Part shown: one piece after another, positions 1 to 7,460 of the stretch
Layout of the letters: every line of letters begins with the position of its first letter
Position numbering within the stretch: the stretch's first letter is position 1
Assembly: GCA_964410915.1 (NCBI GenBank)
Contig: CAYPIU010000004.1
Location: 44,928 to 108,927, forward strand
From: CAZFJG01 sp964410915
GTDB taxonomy: Bacteria > Synergistota > Synergistia > Synergistales > JAFGMB01
Length of the DNA: 64,000 nucleotides
Direction of reading: 5' to 3'
The notes under the pieces: model-generated
What the model was told of the DNA's origin: nothing
The model's database searches: none
The model's input: only the letters and a program-made list of their open reading frames with translations
Translations under genes and position numbers: made by a program

Positions 1-93
1 GCCACTGTTCTGGAAAACTGCTTCCATCGCAGGACCAGGTACTCCGTCTCGCTCACCTAAAAGAAGAACTTTCTTTCCGGCCAACTTACCCAT
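1..93 (-). CDS. grdA: Glycine reductase selenoprotein A, N-terminal part
   Basis: Only the first 31 codons lie in the window. The visible N-terminus reads MGKLAGKKVLLLGERDGVPG and continues with PAMEAVFQNSG. It matches the start of GrdA, whose flavodoxin-like N-terminus carries G-D/E-R-D-G-I/V-P-G-P. In the family, GrdA is the small selenoprotein that carries the carboxymethyl-selenocysteine intermediate between substrate component B and component C. Its selenocysteine codon would lie outside this window. An AAGGAGGTG ribosome site sits 8 bases before the ATG. The gene follows grdE by about 40 bases, the usual order. The assignment rests on a short stretch plus context. Confidence 0.85.
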   Translation of the reverse strand, partial: MGKLAGKKVLLLGERDGVPGPAMEAVFQNSG

Positions 94-134
94 GCTGTTT
101 GCACCTCCTTCATATAATCCATTGAAAAGGATAT

Positions 135-1424
135 CTAACGGGTAAAAGCTCCGTTATTTGTAAAACCAAGCTGGTTCGTGGCGCCTATGATCGTCTGTAT
201 CTCCACCGACATGCTTCCATCTTCATGAAGAGAACCATACCAGCCGCCATCAATTGCATTAGCTGCGTCGGGATATCCGATCACTTTTTCCATGACAGGA
301 AGATCCACAGTTTCATTGGCATTGCCAACACTAACTACTGCATCGCCTTCCTTGCAGGAATCGGCAAGCCCCTGACTGGCTCCATCACGACCGGCATATT
401 CATCAGTGATCAGTGTTGTTTTTATGCCTGCCTGTTCTGCCTTCCAGCAGTTCATAACGAGATCTGCATCCGGATTACCGAATCCCTCCTGCGAAATAAC
501 CACACCGTCGACACCCATAAGGCTGGCGAGTTTAACAGCATAAGAAGAACTGCGTTTCTTGTCAGCAAGTGTTACATTCTCATTTGTGAGAATAACACCG
601 ATGAAATTGAAATCCTTACCATTGCGGTCGAACATCCCCTCAATGACAGGGTTATTCATATGGGCATAAGTATTGTTCTTGTCACATGCAGAGACACAGT
701 TACCTGATACAACAGCTCCATCAAACACCTCAGTAGGACCTATCATCGTGGAAAGAGTCTGTTTGGCATCTACGCCGTAAACATATGTATCATGAAGGAG
801 TCCCTGGGATTGAAGCATGTAAATGTAAGCTACCTTGGGAAGCTCCGGATGAAGTTTCATAGCTTCATTCATTGGAGGCATCTCATACTTCTTGACCTCA
901 TCCGCTTTTGTGTCCTTAACGCATTTGGCCAGATAGTTGGAAGTCTTAAGTCCCGCCATTCGGCATGCGGACTCATAAGTGTGTTTCTCCAGATCAGGAA
1001 CGCTTGGTTCAAGAACAACTACAACATTGCTGGTTTTTGAATAGGGAGTATAGTCAGCTCCAGGACCTGACATATCAATGATACCTTCCTGGGTTGCAAC
1101 TATCCTTCCTGTTGTAACTACTGCAGCGCCTGAAAGAACGAGGGTCTTACCTTCCCCGACGGTATCGACATCACCGATGAAACCGGGAAATACTTCGTTC
1201 TTTCCCTCGATCTTGCATCGAGGTTCCACGACATCCTTTACAGGTACGATCCGGGCACTGTCGCCAGGATTGACAAGCTCAAGATCCACGCTTCCAAGTC
1301 TTTCGTCCTCAGAGAGATGATCTACAAGCTCCTTTTTGTTTACGTAAAGGACTCCGTCTTTGACTTCTGTGCTTTCACCCCATGCCACTTTGTTGACTTT
1401 GATCTTATGGAGTTCAAGTTTCAA
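135..1424 (-). CDS. grdE: Glycine/sarcosine/betaine reductase component B proprotein (alpha and beta subunits)
   Basis: 429 residues if translation starts at the TTG at 1424. That start has a purine-rich AGGGGGGAA just upstream and gives MKLELHKIKV, matching the family start; the longer frame to 1448 adds eight residues without a ribosome site. GrdE is made as a proprotein and cleaved at an Asn-Cys bond. The new N-terminal Cys becomes the pyruvoyl group that binds the amino group of the substrate. Here the bond is at N242-C243 in the sequence VVSGNCVSACDKNNTY. The gene lies between trxA and grdA in the classic grd order. Which substrate it takes (glycine, sarcosine or betaine) cannot be told from this subunit alone, but the glycine riboswitch upstream favours glycine. 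Confidence 0.93.
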   Translation of the reverse strand: MKLELHKIKVNKVAWGESTEVKDGVLYVNKKELVDHLSEDERLGSVDLELVNPGDSARIVPVKDVVEPRCKIEGKNEVFPGFIGDVDTVGEGKTLVLSGAAVVTTGRIVATQEGIIDMSGPGADYTPYSKTSNVVVVLEPSVPDLEKHTYESACRMAGLKTSNYLAKCVKDTKADEVKKYEMPPMNEAMKLHPELPKVAYIYMLQSQGLLHDTYVYGVDAKQTLSTMIGPTEVFDGAVVSGNCVSACDKNNTYAHMNNPVIEGMFDRNGKDFNFIGVILTNENVTLADKKRSSSYAVKLASLMGVDGVVISQEGFGNPDADLVMNCWKAEQAGIKTTLITDEYAGRDGASQGLADSCKEGDAVVSVGNANETVDLPVMEKVIGYPDAANAIDGGWYGSLHEDGSMSVEIQTIIGATNQLGFTNNGAFTR

Positions 1425-1455
1425 GGAAATTCCCCCCTTTTGACACAATTTTTAC

Positions 1456-1785
1456 TTAACCGGCTATTTCTTCAAGTTTTGCCTTTATGGCATCCGCTGT
1501 CGCGTCACCACCACCGAGCCTTGCAACTTCCTCACCATCTTTCCAGAAAAGGATAGCTGGAAGTCCCATTACCTTGTTAGCTATAGCTACTCTTCTGTTC
1601 CCGCTTACATTGACCTTGGTAAATTTGACTTTACCTTCGAACTCACTCTCGAGAGCTTCGACCTGCGGCATCAATGCTTTACAGGGACCGCACTGGGGAC
1701 CCCAGAAATCGACAAGTACAGGAAGATCACTTTCTTTTACTTCTGCATCAAAGGTTTCTTTTGTCAGCTCTATCATCTGATTCAC
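1456..1785 (-). CDS. trxA: Thioredoxin of the glycine reductase operon
   Basis: A 109-residue single-domain thioredoxin. The active site is WGPQCGPCK with cysteines at 32 and 35, and a cis-proline loop follows in VMGLPAILFW. In glycine reductase systems thioredoxin delivers the electrons that regenerate the selenoprotein during turnover. A very strong ribosome site, AAGGAGGTGA, precedes the ATG. It lies 32 bases upstream of grdE and directly downstream of grdX. In many clostridial grd operons trxB, the thioredoxin reductase gene, sits between grdX and trxA. It is absent here, so the reductase must be encoded elsewhere. Confidence 0.95.
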   Translation of the reverse strand: MNQMIELTKETFDAEVKESDLPVLVDFWGPQCGPCKALMPQVEALESEFEGKVKFTKVNVSGNRRVAIANKVMGLPAILFWKDGEEVARLGGGDATADAIKAKLEEIAG

Positions 1786-1841
1786 CTCCTTAAAATTGGT
1801 ATTCTTTATAATGTAGCTCAGAAGGATCCTTACTTTAAAGC

Positions 1842-2252
1842 TCAGACCAGGTCATAACTGACCAACGTCTGCCAGATAAGCTGGTAATCGAGATAACTGC
1901 AATCCCGCTCAGCCTCCTGAGACAACTTTCCAGGTAAAAGGATCCTGTCTTTACAGGATCGGTATACAGAAAGTGCATTTTCTATAAGTTGCAGTGAATA
2001 AAGATCCATTTGAGTGTCATTAGAAATATCTGGAGATAGATTCTGCTTGAGAATAAGAGACCTGAATGGTTGTTGATAAGGTCTGAAGTTTCCATAAAGG
2101 GGATGGTTCAAAAGCTCAGATCCGAGATGGATCTGATCGCGCGCACTGACAAGTATATCCCAGGAACTGCCCTGGATATAATCCATATTTTTTACTCTGG
2201 AACCAAATTGCGGGTTATTTGTTAATAATCTGATACGACTACGACAGTTCAT
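1842..2252 (-). CDS. grdX: GrdX family protein
   Basis: 136 residues. The N-terminal RIRLLTNNP, the central DILVSARDQIHLGSELLNHP and the following LYGNFRPYQQPFRSLIL match the layout of GrdX, a small protein of unknown biochemical function that opens glycine reductase operons. A GGAGG site lies seven bases before the ATG. It is the first gene after the glycine riboswitch, so it should be the first one under glycine control. No catalytic motif is visible. The role is inferred from position only; the family assignment is fairly secure. Confidence 0.85.
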   Translation of the reverse strand: MNCRSRIRLLTNNPQFGSRVKNMDYIQGSSWDILVSARDQIHLGSELLNHPLYGNFRPYQQPFRSLILKQNLSPDISNDTQMDLYSLQLIENALSVYRSCKDRILLPGKLSQEAERDCSYLDYQLIWQTLVSYDLV

Positions 2253-2333
2253 TCAGGAACCTCCATAAAATAAAAGAGAAATGAATGATTCTATCTCTGT
2301 CGTATAAACCCCCTGAGAGAGGCCTGAGATTCC

Positions 2334-2445
2334 AGAGATCCGTCCAGTCACAATCCTTTGGCCTGAGAGTTTCGGTGTACCTGATTCAGTACACTTTGCC
2401 CCTTCGGCGCCCCCCGCTTCCAAGTAATGGTATAGTGGGATCTCT
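2334..2445 (-). promoter_or_regulatory. Glycine riboswitch aptamer (single, gcvT type)
   Basis: Read on the minus strand, the aptamer core is present in order: GCCGAAGGGGCAA, then a P3b hairpin with arms GTGTAC and GTACAC, then ACTCTCAGGCCAAAGGA. The closing P1 stem is AGAGATCC (2438-2445) with GGATCTCT (2334-2341), a perfect 8-bp match. These are the conserved elements of the glycine-sensing gcvT RNA. It lies in the leader of grdX-trxA-grdE-grdA. The 3' P1 strand can pair instead with CAGAGAT at 2293-2299, near the grdX ribosome site, which suggests a two-state switch. Only one aptamer is clear. Confidence 0.9.
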
Positions 2446-2474
2446 CTTGCGACCTTCTACCGGCATACATTGAG

Positions 2475-2502
2475 ATTTTACACTATGCGGACATATAGTC
2501 AA
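2475..2502 (-). promoter_or_regulatory. Promoter of the grd operon
   Basis: On the minus strand TTGACT and TAAAAT are separated by 16 bases. Transcription would start about 20 bases before the riboswitch aptamer, giving a leader of about 215 bases ahead of grdX. The spacing and match are good for a housekeeping sigma factor promoter. Confidence 0.65.
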
Positions 2503-2530
2503 GACCATGTGAAAACATGAACTAAATTTA

Positions 2531-2570
2531 AAGAAAAAAAAGGGCGGAAGATCCGCCCCTTTTTGCGTTA
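2531..2570 (-). terminator. Terminator of the sodium symporter gene
   Basis: Arms GGGCGGA (2542-2548) and TCCGCCC (2552-2558) enclose a three-base loop. On the minus strand the hairpin is followed by a run of eight T. It sits just after the symporter stop codon and before the grd promoter, so it separates the two transcription units. Confidence 0.85.
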
Positions 2571-2597
2571 TTAGTTTTGCCTTTGAAGTAAACTAAA

Positions 2598-3935
2598 TTA
2601 CCACTTGAGGCCACTGAAGAAAATGTAGCCAATGGCAAGAGGAGCAACGATTCTGCATATCCAGACCCAGGGAACAATAAGACCAAAAGGTTTCTCGCCC
2701 TGGTTAGTGATCTCTTTTCTGGCTTCTTCTGTCCAGATCCAACCAACAAAGAGAGCTATGAACAGACCACCGAGAGGAAGAAGGACGTTTGACGCCACAA
2801 AATCAGCCGCATCAAGGAAGCCCTTTCCTGCGATGTTGAGATTTCCGGTAAGACTGTAAGCGGAGGGGATACCAAGAACAAAGATTATTGCTCCCATGGT
2901 AACAGCTGCTTTATGCCTGCTCCATTTAAGCTCATCAATGAAGTAGGCCGAAACAACTTCAAGAAGAGATATAGCAGAGGTGAGGGCTGCTACAAAGAGA
3001 AGCAGGAAGAAAAGCCCTGACCAGAATGAACCACCCGGCATCTGGGAGAAAACTGATGGAAGTGTAACGAATGTAAGTCCCGGTCCCGAAGCAGGCTCAA
3101 GTCCAAATGCGAATACGGCAGGGAAAATAACAAAACCTGCCAGGATAGCCACCAGGGTATCAAGAACGCAGACCTGGGCAGCTGCACCCGGAATAGAGGT
3201 ATCTTTGGAAAGATAGCTTCCGTAGGTTATCATACAGCCCATGCCAAGAGATAAGGAGAAAAATGCCTGCCCAAGTGCGGCGAGGAAAACTTCGCCTGTC
3301 AACTTCGAGAAATCCGGCTGCATGTAGAATGCAAGACCTGCCTCTGCACCTTCAAGAGTTACGGAGCGAACTATAAGAACAAGAAGCAGAATAAAGAGTG
3401 CAGGCATAAGGATCTTACAATATTTTTCTATACCTTCACCAATACCTTTGTAAACTACCCATACGACGGTGACCATGAAAAGGGCCTGAAGTGCCACCAC
3501 CTGAGTTGTATTGGTTATAAAGCCTCCGAAATAGTCCCCGGCTTCTCCAGCTGCACCCGCCTGCATCAGGCCTGTAAAAGAGGCAAATATGTACTTGAAT
3601 GTCCATCCTCCAATTACAGCATAGAATGAAAGGATTATGAATCCTGCAGCTACACCCATCCAGCCTACGAGGACCCATGGGCCCCCTTTGACCTTCCTGA
3701 AGGAACCTACTGCATTAAGTTCCGCCTTTCTTCCTATGGAGATCTCTGCCATCATCACAGCATAACCAATTACGAAGACAAGGATCAAGTAAAGTATTAC
3801 GAAAGCTGCTCCACCCATCTGACCGGTAATATACGGAAAACGCCAAATGTTTCCGAGACCTACCGCAGAACCAGCTGCTGCTAAAATAAAACCAAGCTTA
3901 CTTCCCCATTGTTCTCTTTCTACACCGTTAGTCAT
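2598..3935 (-). CDS. Sodium-dependent amino acid symporter (SNF/NSS family)
   Basis: 445 residues, almost wholly hydrophobic, with about 11 membrane segments, the usual number for bacterial members of this family. The family signature GLGNIWRFPYITGQMGG at residues 27-42 is the unwound first membrane helix that binds sodium and substrate. The protein would bring an amino acid into the cell with sodium. The substrate cannot be read from sequence. It has its own terminator and is upstream of, and on the same strand as, the glycine-controlled grd operon, so supply of a fermented amino acid is a reasonable guess. A GAAGGAGGG site precedes the ATG. Confidence 0.93.
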   Translation of the reverse strand: MTNGVEREQWGSKLGFILAAAGSAVGLGNIWRFPYITGQMGGAAFVILYLILVFVIGYAVMMAEISIGRKAELNAVGSFRKVKGGPWVLVGWMGVAAGFIILSFYAVIGGWTFKYIFASFTGLMQAGAAGEAGDYFGGFITNTTQVVALQALFMVTVVWVVYKGIGEGIEKYCKILMPALFILLLVLIVRSVTLEGAEAGLAFYMQPDFSKLTGEVFLAALGQAFFSLSLGMGCMITYGSYLSKDTSIPGAAAQVCVLDTLVAILAGFVIFPAVFAFGLEPASGPGLTFVTLPSVFSQMPGGSFWSGLFFLLLFVAALTSAISLLEVVSAYFIDELKWSRHKAAVTMGAIIFVLGIPSAYSLTGNLNIAGKGFLDAADFVASNVLLPLGGLFIALFVGWIWTEEARKEITNQGEKPFGLIVPWVWICRIVAPLAIGYIFFSGLKW

Positions 3936-4269
3936 ATTAAGAACGTCCCTCCTTCTGTTTTACTGTTATCTGCTTCCCCGATCTTGCAACAACTTCTCCC
4001 CTGACCAAATATTCCGCTTATCACCCCCTGATAGCGGATTCAATTGAAGAAAAAAAACGTGGATCAGATGTATAATGAAAGTAGTTTATCTGATCCTTTA
4101 GTGAAAACTACACAATAGATTATACAACATTTTAATTATATTGCAGATCAAAATACCTGAAAATAATGTTTTTTTCAATAAGTAAAATCTTTCGCATTAT
4201 TTAAATATCTTTTTCAACTTGAGAAAATGTTTTTTTGCATTAGAATAACGTGGAAAGGTGGAATTCAGA
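3936..4269. other. Divergent intergenic region between symporter and hypC
   Basis: 334 AT-rich bases without a gene. It contains a 9-bp inverted repeat, GGATCAGAT at 4061-4069 and ATCTGATCC at 4088-4096, with an 18-base loop that includes TATAATG. A candidate hypC promoter lies at 4219-4246. I cannot fix the symporter promoter with confidence. Confidence 0.6.
4219..4246 (+). promoter_or_regulatory. Candidate promoter of hypCDE
   Basis: TTGAGA and TAGAAT are separated by 16 bases. The predicted start would leave a short leader of about 17 bases carrying the AAAGGTGG ribosome site before the hypC ATG at 4270. Confidence 0.4.
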
Positions 4270-4500
4270 ATGTGTCTTGCCATACCGCACCAGATAACTG
4301 AAATAATCGACCAGAACAGGGCTTTTGCAGCCACTGGAAATATAAAAGTAGAAGTCAGGACAGACCTTATCGAGAAAATAACTGTGGGAGATTCTGTACT
4401 TGTCCATGCTGGCTTTGCGATCGAAAAACTTGACCAGGAATCTTCCCGGGAACTTGAGGATCTCTGGCAGGAGATCCGGAATTTCGCAGGAGAAGTTTAA
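4270..4500 (+). CDS. hypC: Hydrogenase maturation chaperone HypC
   Basis: 76 residues beginning MCLAIPHQITEI, the HypC/HupF signature. The cysteine at position 2 is the residue that, with HypD, holds the iron and its diatomic ligands during assembly of the [NiFe]-hydrogenase centre. This requires translation from the ATG at 4270, not from the GTG four codons upstream, because Cys2 must be exposed after Met removal. The first gene of hypC-hypD-hypE; hypD starts two bases after its stop. No hydrogenase structural gene is in the window. Confidence 0.93.
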   Translation: MCLAIPHQITEIIDQNRAFAATGNIKVEVRTDLIEKITVGDSVLVHAGFAIEKLDQESSRELEDLWQEIRNFAGEV

Positions 4501-4501
4501 T

Positions 4502-5596
4502 TTGGAGAATTTTAAAAAGGAAAAAGGCGTACAGTTATTGAGAGCCATTGAACAGGTCTGCAGCAAAGATATCAAACTCATGGAAGTCTGCGGAACTCAC
4601 ACTGTATCCATTTTCAGACATGGGCTTCGTTCCGTCATACCAGAAAACATACATATGCTTTCTGGTCCGGGGTGTCCTGTATGCGTGACTGACCAGGGAG
4701 ATATAGATGCGGCTCTTGAGGTCGCAAGCAGGGAAAACACAATTATCGCAACTTATGGAGACATGCTCCGGGTCCCTGGTTCAGAAACTTCACTTGCAAC
4801 TATGAAAGCAAGGGGCAGTGATATTCGGATCATTACCTCGGCTCATCAGTGTATTGACATTGCAGGAAAAAACCCCGACAGGGAAATAGTGTTCTTTGCA
4901 GTTGGTTTTGAAACTACAGCACCGGCGACTGCCGCTTTAATGATCGATGCACATGAACGGAAAATCAGCAACCTTTCTGCAATGGCTCTCCACAAGAGGA
5001 CACCTCCTGTCCTGGAAGCCCTTGCAACTGACCCCGATCTTGAAATCGACGGCTTTATTCTTCCCGGTCATGTGAGTGTGATACTGGGCCATGAACCATA
5101 CAGCTTCCTGGCAGAAAGGTATAAGTTACCTTCCTGCATTACAGGATTTGAAGCTGAAGATATTCTAATGGGGATATATTCCCTTACAAGGCAGATACAG
5201 AGAGGAAAACCGAAACTCAGTTCAGTATATCCCAGAGCAGTCAGAAAAGAGGGAAACATAAAAGCAAAAAAGCTTATGGAAACAGCTTTTGAGGTCTGCG
5301 ACGCAAAGTGGCGTGGATTGGGAATAATCCCGAACTCCGGCCTTAAGTTAAAGGAACTTTTTTCTGATCTTGATTCATACAGGAAATTTGATATCCGTAC
5401 ACCTGATGTAAAACCACCGGCAGGTTGCAGATGCGGCGAAGTACTCTCCGGAAAACTTATACCCCCGGAATGTCCACTATTTGCAAAGAAATGTACACCG
5501 GCTTCACCAGTTGGTCCATGTATGGTTTCCAGCGAGGGATCCTGCTCTGCATACTTTAAATACTCCGGAGGAGGAACAGGACATTGGAAAATATAA
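4502..5596 (+). CDS. hypD: Hydrogenase maturation protein HypD
   Basis: 364 residues from a TTG at 4502, the usual HypD length, with GGAGAAG upstream inside the end of hypC. HypD is the iron-sulfur scaffold on which Fe(CN)2CO is built together with HypC and HypE. Conserved cysteine clusters are present: EVCGTHT and GPGCPVCVT near the N-terminus, and CRCGE, PPECPLFAKKC and PVGPC near the C-terminus. The frame is open further upstream to 4400, but that part lies inside hypC and does not resemble HypD. It overlaps hypE by 13 bases, which suggests coupled translation. Confidence 0.94.
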   Translation: MENFKKEKGVQLLRAIEQVCSKDIKLMEVCGTHTVSIFRHGLRSVIPENIHMLSGPGCPVCVTDQGDIDAALEVASRENTIIATYGDMLRVPGSETSLATMKARGSDIRIITSAHQCIDIAGKNPDREIVFFAVGFETTAPATAALMIDAHERKISNLSAMALHKRTPPVLEALATDPDLEIDGFILPGHVSVILGHEPYSFLAERYKLPSCITGFEAEDILMGIYSLTRQIQRGKPKLSSVYPRAVRKEGNIKAKKLMETAFEVCDAKWRGLGIIPNSGLKLKELFSDLDSYRKFDIRTPDVKPPAGCRCGEVLSGKLIPPECPLFAKKCTPASPVGPCMVSSEGSCSAYFKYSGGGTGHWKI

Positions 5597-6573
5597 CACT
5601 TGGACAAGGCAGCGGCGGAAGACTTACTGAACAACTGATACACCGGATAACATCCCATTTTTCCAAAAGCAGAACACCCTCGGAACTGGAGGATTGTTCT
5701 TTTTTAAAAAATGGTATTGCTATGACAATTGACAGTTTTACTGTTACACCAAGAGAGTTTCCCGGTGGAAATATAGGAAAACTCGCAGTCTGCGGCAGTA
5801 CGAACGATCTTGCTGTAAGGGGTGTAAAACCTGAGTTTTTAGCCATGAGCGTGGTTATCGAGGAAGGAATGGATATATCGGAATTTGACAGCTACATGGA
5901 AAGTGCTGCAGCTATATGCAGTAAACTGGATGTAAAACTATCCACTGGAGATACCAAAGTAGTACCAAAGGGAAGTTTAGATGGGATTTTTATAACCACA
6001 TGCGCTGTTGGAACATCTCTTACCCCATTCCCCTGGGGAATGGCAAATATCAGAACAGGTGATCTTGTAGCTGTAACTACATCCATTGGTCAGCATGGAG
6101 CTACTATTGGAGCCTCCAGATTCGATCTTGAATCGGCTACACTTCAAAGTGACTGTGCTGCTTTATGGCCGGCAATAAGCGAAATTACTGAAATGAAAGG
6201 TGTCAGATGCATGAGAGACTGTACAAGAGGCGGACTCGGGACTGTTCTCTGCGAATGGGCCGAAGGAACTGCTACCGGAATAGAGATCGATGAAACCAAG
6301 ATCCCTTTAACTCCGGAAGTTAACTCAGTCTGCGATATACTTGGATTTGACCCGCTATACCTTGCTTGCGAGGGATGCGCTGCAATTGTATTCTCACCAG
6401 AAGAAAAAGATAGAGTTATAGCCACTATGAAAAAACATGATATGTGTAAGGATATAGCAGTTATCGGAGAGATAGTTGATTCACACGAGAAACTTGTTGG
6501 GATGAGAACCGATATCGGCGGGATGAGAATTATAGACATGCCAGTAGCGGAGATGCTGCCAAGGATATGTTAA
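5584..6573 (+). CDS. hypE: Hydrogenase maturation protein HypE
   Basis: 329 residues from a TTG at 5584. HypE dehydrates the thiocarboxamide on its own C-terminal cysteine to thiocyanate, the source of the cyanide ligands. The conserved tail PRIC is intact at the very end. The N-terminal ENITLGQGSGGR and the internal STGDTKVV and RDCTRGGLGTVL fit the PurM/AIRS-like ATP-binding fold. The gene overlaps hypD. hypA, hypB and hypF are not adjacent and must lie elsewhere if hydrogenase maturation is complete. Confidence 0.94.
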   Translation: MENITLGQGSGGRLTEQLIHRITSHFSKSRTPSELEDCSFLKNGIAMTIDSFTVTPREFPGGNIGKLAVCGSTNDLAVRGVKPEFLAMSVVIEEGMDISEFDSYMESAAAICSKLDVKLSTGDTKVVPKGSLDGIFITTCAVGTSLTPFPWGMANIRTGDLVAVTTSIGQHGATIGASRFDLESATLQSDCAALWPAISEITEMKGVRCMRDCTRGGLGTVLCEWAEGTATGIEIDETKIPLTPEVNSVCDILGFDPLYLACEGCAAIVFSPEEKDRVIATMKKHDMCKDIAVIGEIVDSHEKLVGMRTDIGGMRIIDMPVAEMLPRIC

Positions 6574-6622
6574 CAGATCCCTGGCAGCATCTTCTTATCC
6601 GGCTTGAAGGATAAGAAGATGC
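6551..6622. repeat. Two overlapping inverted repeats at the hypE 3' end
   Basis: Hairpin A pairs AGATGCTGCCA (6551-6561) with TGGCAGCATCT (6582-6592), with the hypE stop codon in its loop. Hairpin B pairs GCATCTTCTTATCC (6587-6600) with GGATAAGAAGATGC (6609-6622), 14 bp without mismatch. The two share bases 6587-6592, so they cannot both form fully. No T run follows either one. Confidence 0.7.
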
Positions 6623-6636
6623 GTTTAAACCGGAAT

Positions 6637-6674
6637 AAAAAAAGTAGAGGCCGGATCCGGCCTCTACTTTTTTT
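6637..6674. terminator. Two-way terminator between hypE and ymdB
   Basis: A perfect palindrome centred at 6655/6656 with arms AGTAGAGGCCGG and CCGGCCTCTACT, flanked by seven A on the left and seven T on the right. It can end transcription from both directions, as expected between convergent genes. Confidence 0.88.
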
Positions 6675-7449
6675 ATTGTTCTTTCAAGATCAGTCTTTCA
6701 ATGTTTACAGCTTTACAGGTCTCGTCATCAATTTCTATTGATACTGCATTCATCTTAAGACCTTCCTTTGCGACTTCAAACCTTGCGGGAAGACCTGTGA
6801 CGAATTTTTCAAGGACCGGCTGAATTTCCATTCCTATTGATGAAAGATGGGCCCCCGTCATACCAGCATCCGTCAGATAGGCAGTTCCCGAGGGCAGTAT
6901 CTCCTCATCTGCAGTCTGAACATGGGTATGTGTTCCCAGAAAACAGGATACCCTTCCGTCAAGATAAAAGCCAAGGGCGCGTTTTTCCGATGTCGCCTCA
7001 GCATGAAAATCAACAAGTACCGGAAGAAGCTCCGAATCCTGAAGTATTTCATCAGCCTTCCTGAAAGGGCAATCTATCATAGGCATGAAAACCCTTCCCT
7101 GAAGATTTATTATCATAATCTTTTTCCCATTCTTTTCAAAAACAGTATAACCAGTACCAGGACACATTGGTGGATAATTGGCAGGTCTGAGAATATGTGC
7201 TTCAGAATCAAGGACAGGGATGAAATCTTTCTTATCCCATATATGATTGCCTGATGTAAGTACATCTATCCCCATAGAGAAAAGTTCCGACATGATCTTT
7301 TCTGTCATGCCTCTTCCACCTGCAGCATTCTCACAATTTGCAATGATGAAATCATATGGACCATATTCATTTCTGACAAAAGGAAGAAGCCCGGCAGTAA
7401 TTGACCTGCCAGGCTTTCCCATAATATCTCCTATAAAGAGTACCTTCAT
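6673..7449 (-). CDS. ymdB: YmdB-family metallophosphoesterase
   Basis: 258 residues. The metal-binding motifs of the family are in order: MKVLFIGDIMGKPGR at the start, IIANCENAAGGRG, TSGNHIWDKKD and FLGTHTHVQTADE. YmdB of Bacillus is a 2',3'-cyclic nucleotide phosphodiesterase that affects biofilm and motility decisions and is often coded beside ribonuclease Y, as here (11 bases after rny). The activity on cyclic nucleotides is inferred from family membership. Confidence 0.9.
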   Translation of the reverse strand: MKVLFIGDIMGKPGRSITAGLLPFVRNEYGPYDFIIANCENAAGGRGMTEKIMSELFSMGIDVLTSGNHIWDKKDFIPVLDSEAHILRPANYPPMCPGTGYTVFEKNGKKIMIINLQGRVFMPMIDCPFRKADEILQDSELLPVLVDFHAEATSEKRALGFYLDGRVSCFLGTHTHVQTADEEILPSGTAYLTDAGMTGAHLSSIGMEIQPVLEKFVTGLPARFEVAKEGLKMNAVSIEIDDETCKAVNIERLILKEQ

Positions 7450-7460
7450 GATAAGAACCT

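Noticed and set aside
225..1556. Several plus-strand ORFs over grdE
   Set aside because: They lie antisense to a strongly conserved gene, with no ribosome sites or recognisable protein features.
2300..2333. A second glycine aptamer
   Set aside because: Only a CTCTCAGG scrap is present; the GCCGAAGG core and P3 stem are not repeated.
2285..2473. A 62-residue ORF over the riboswitch
   Set aside because: The sequence is explained by the conserved glycine aptamer on the other strand; the frame has no protein features.
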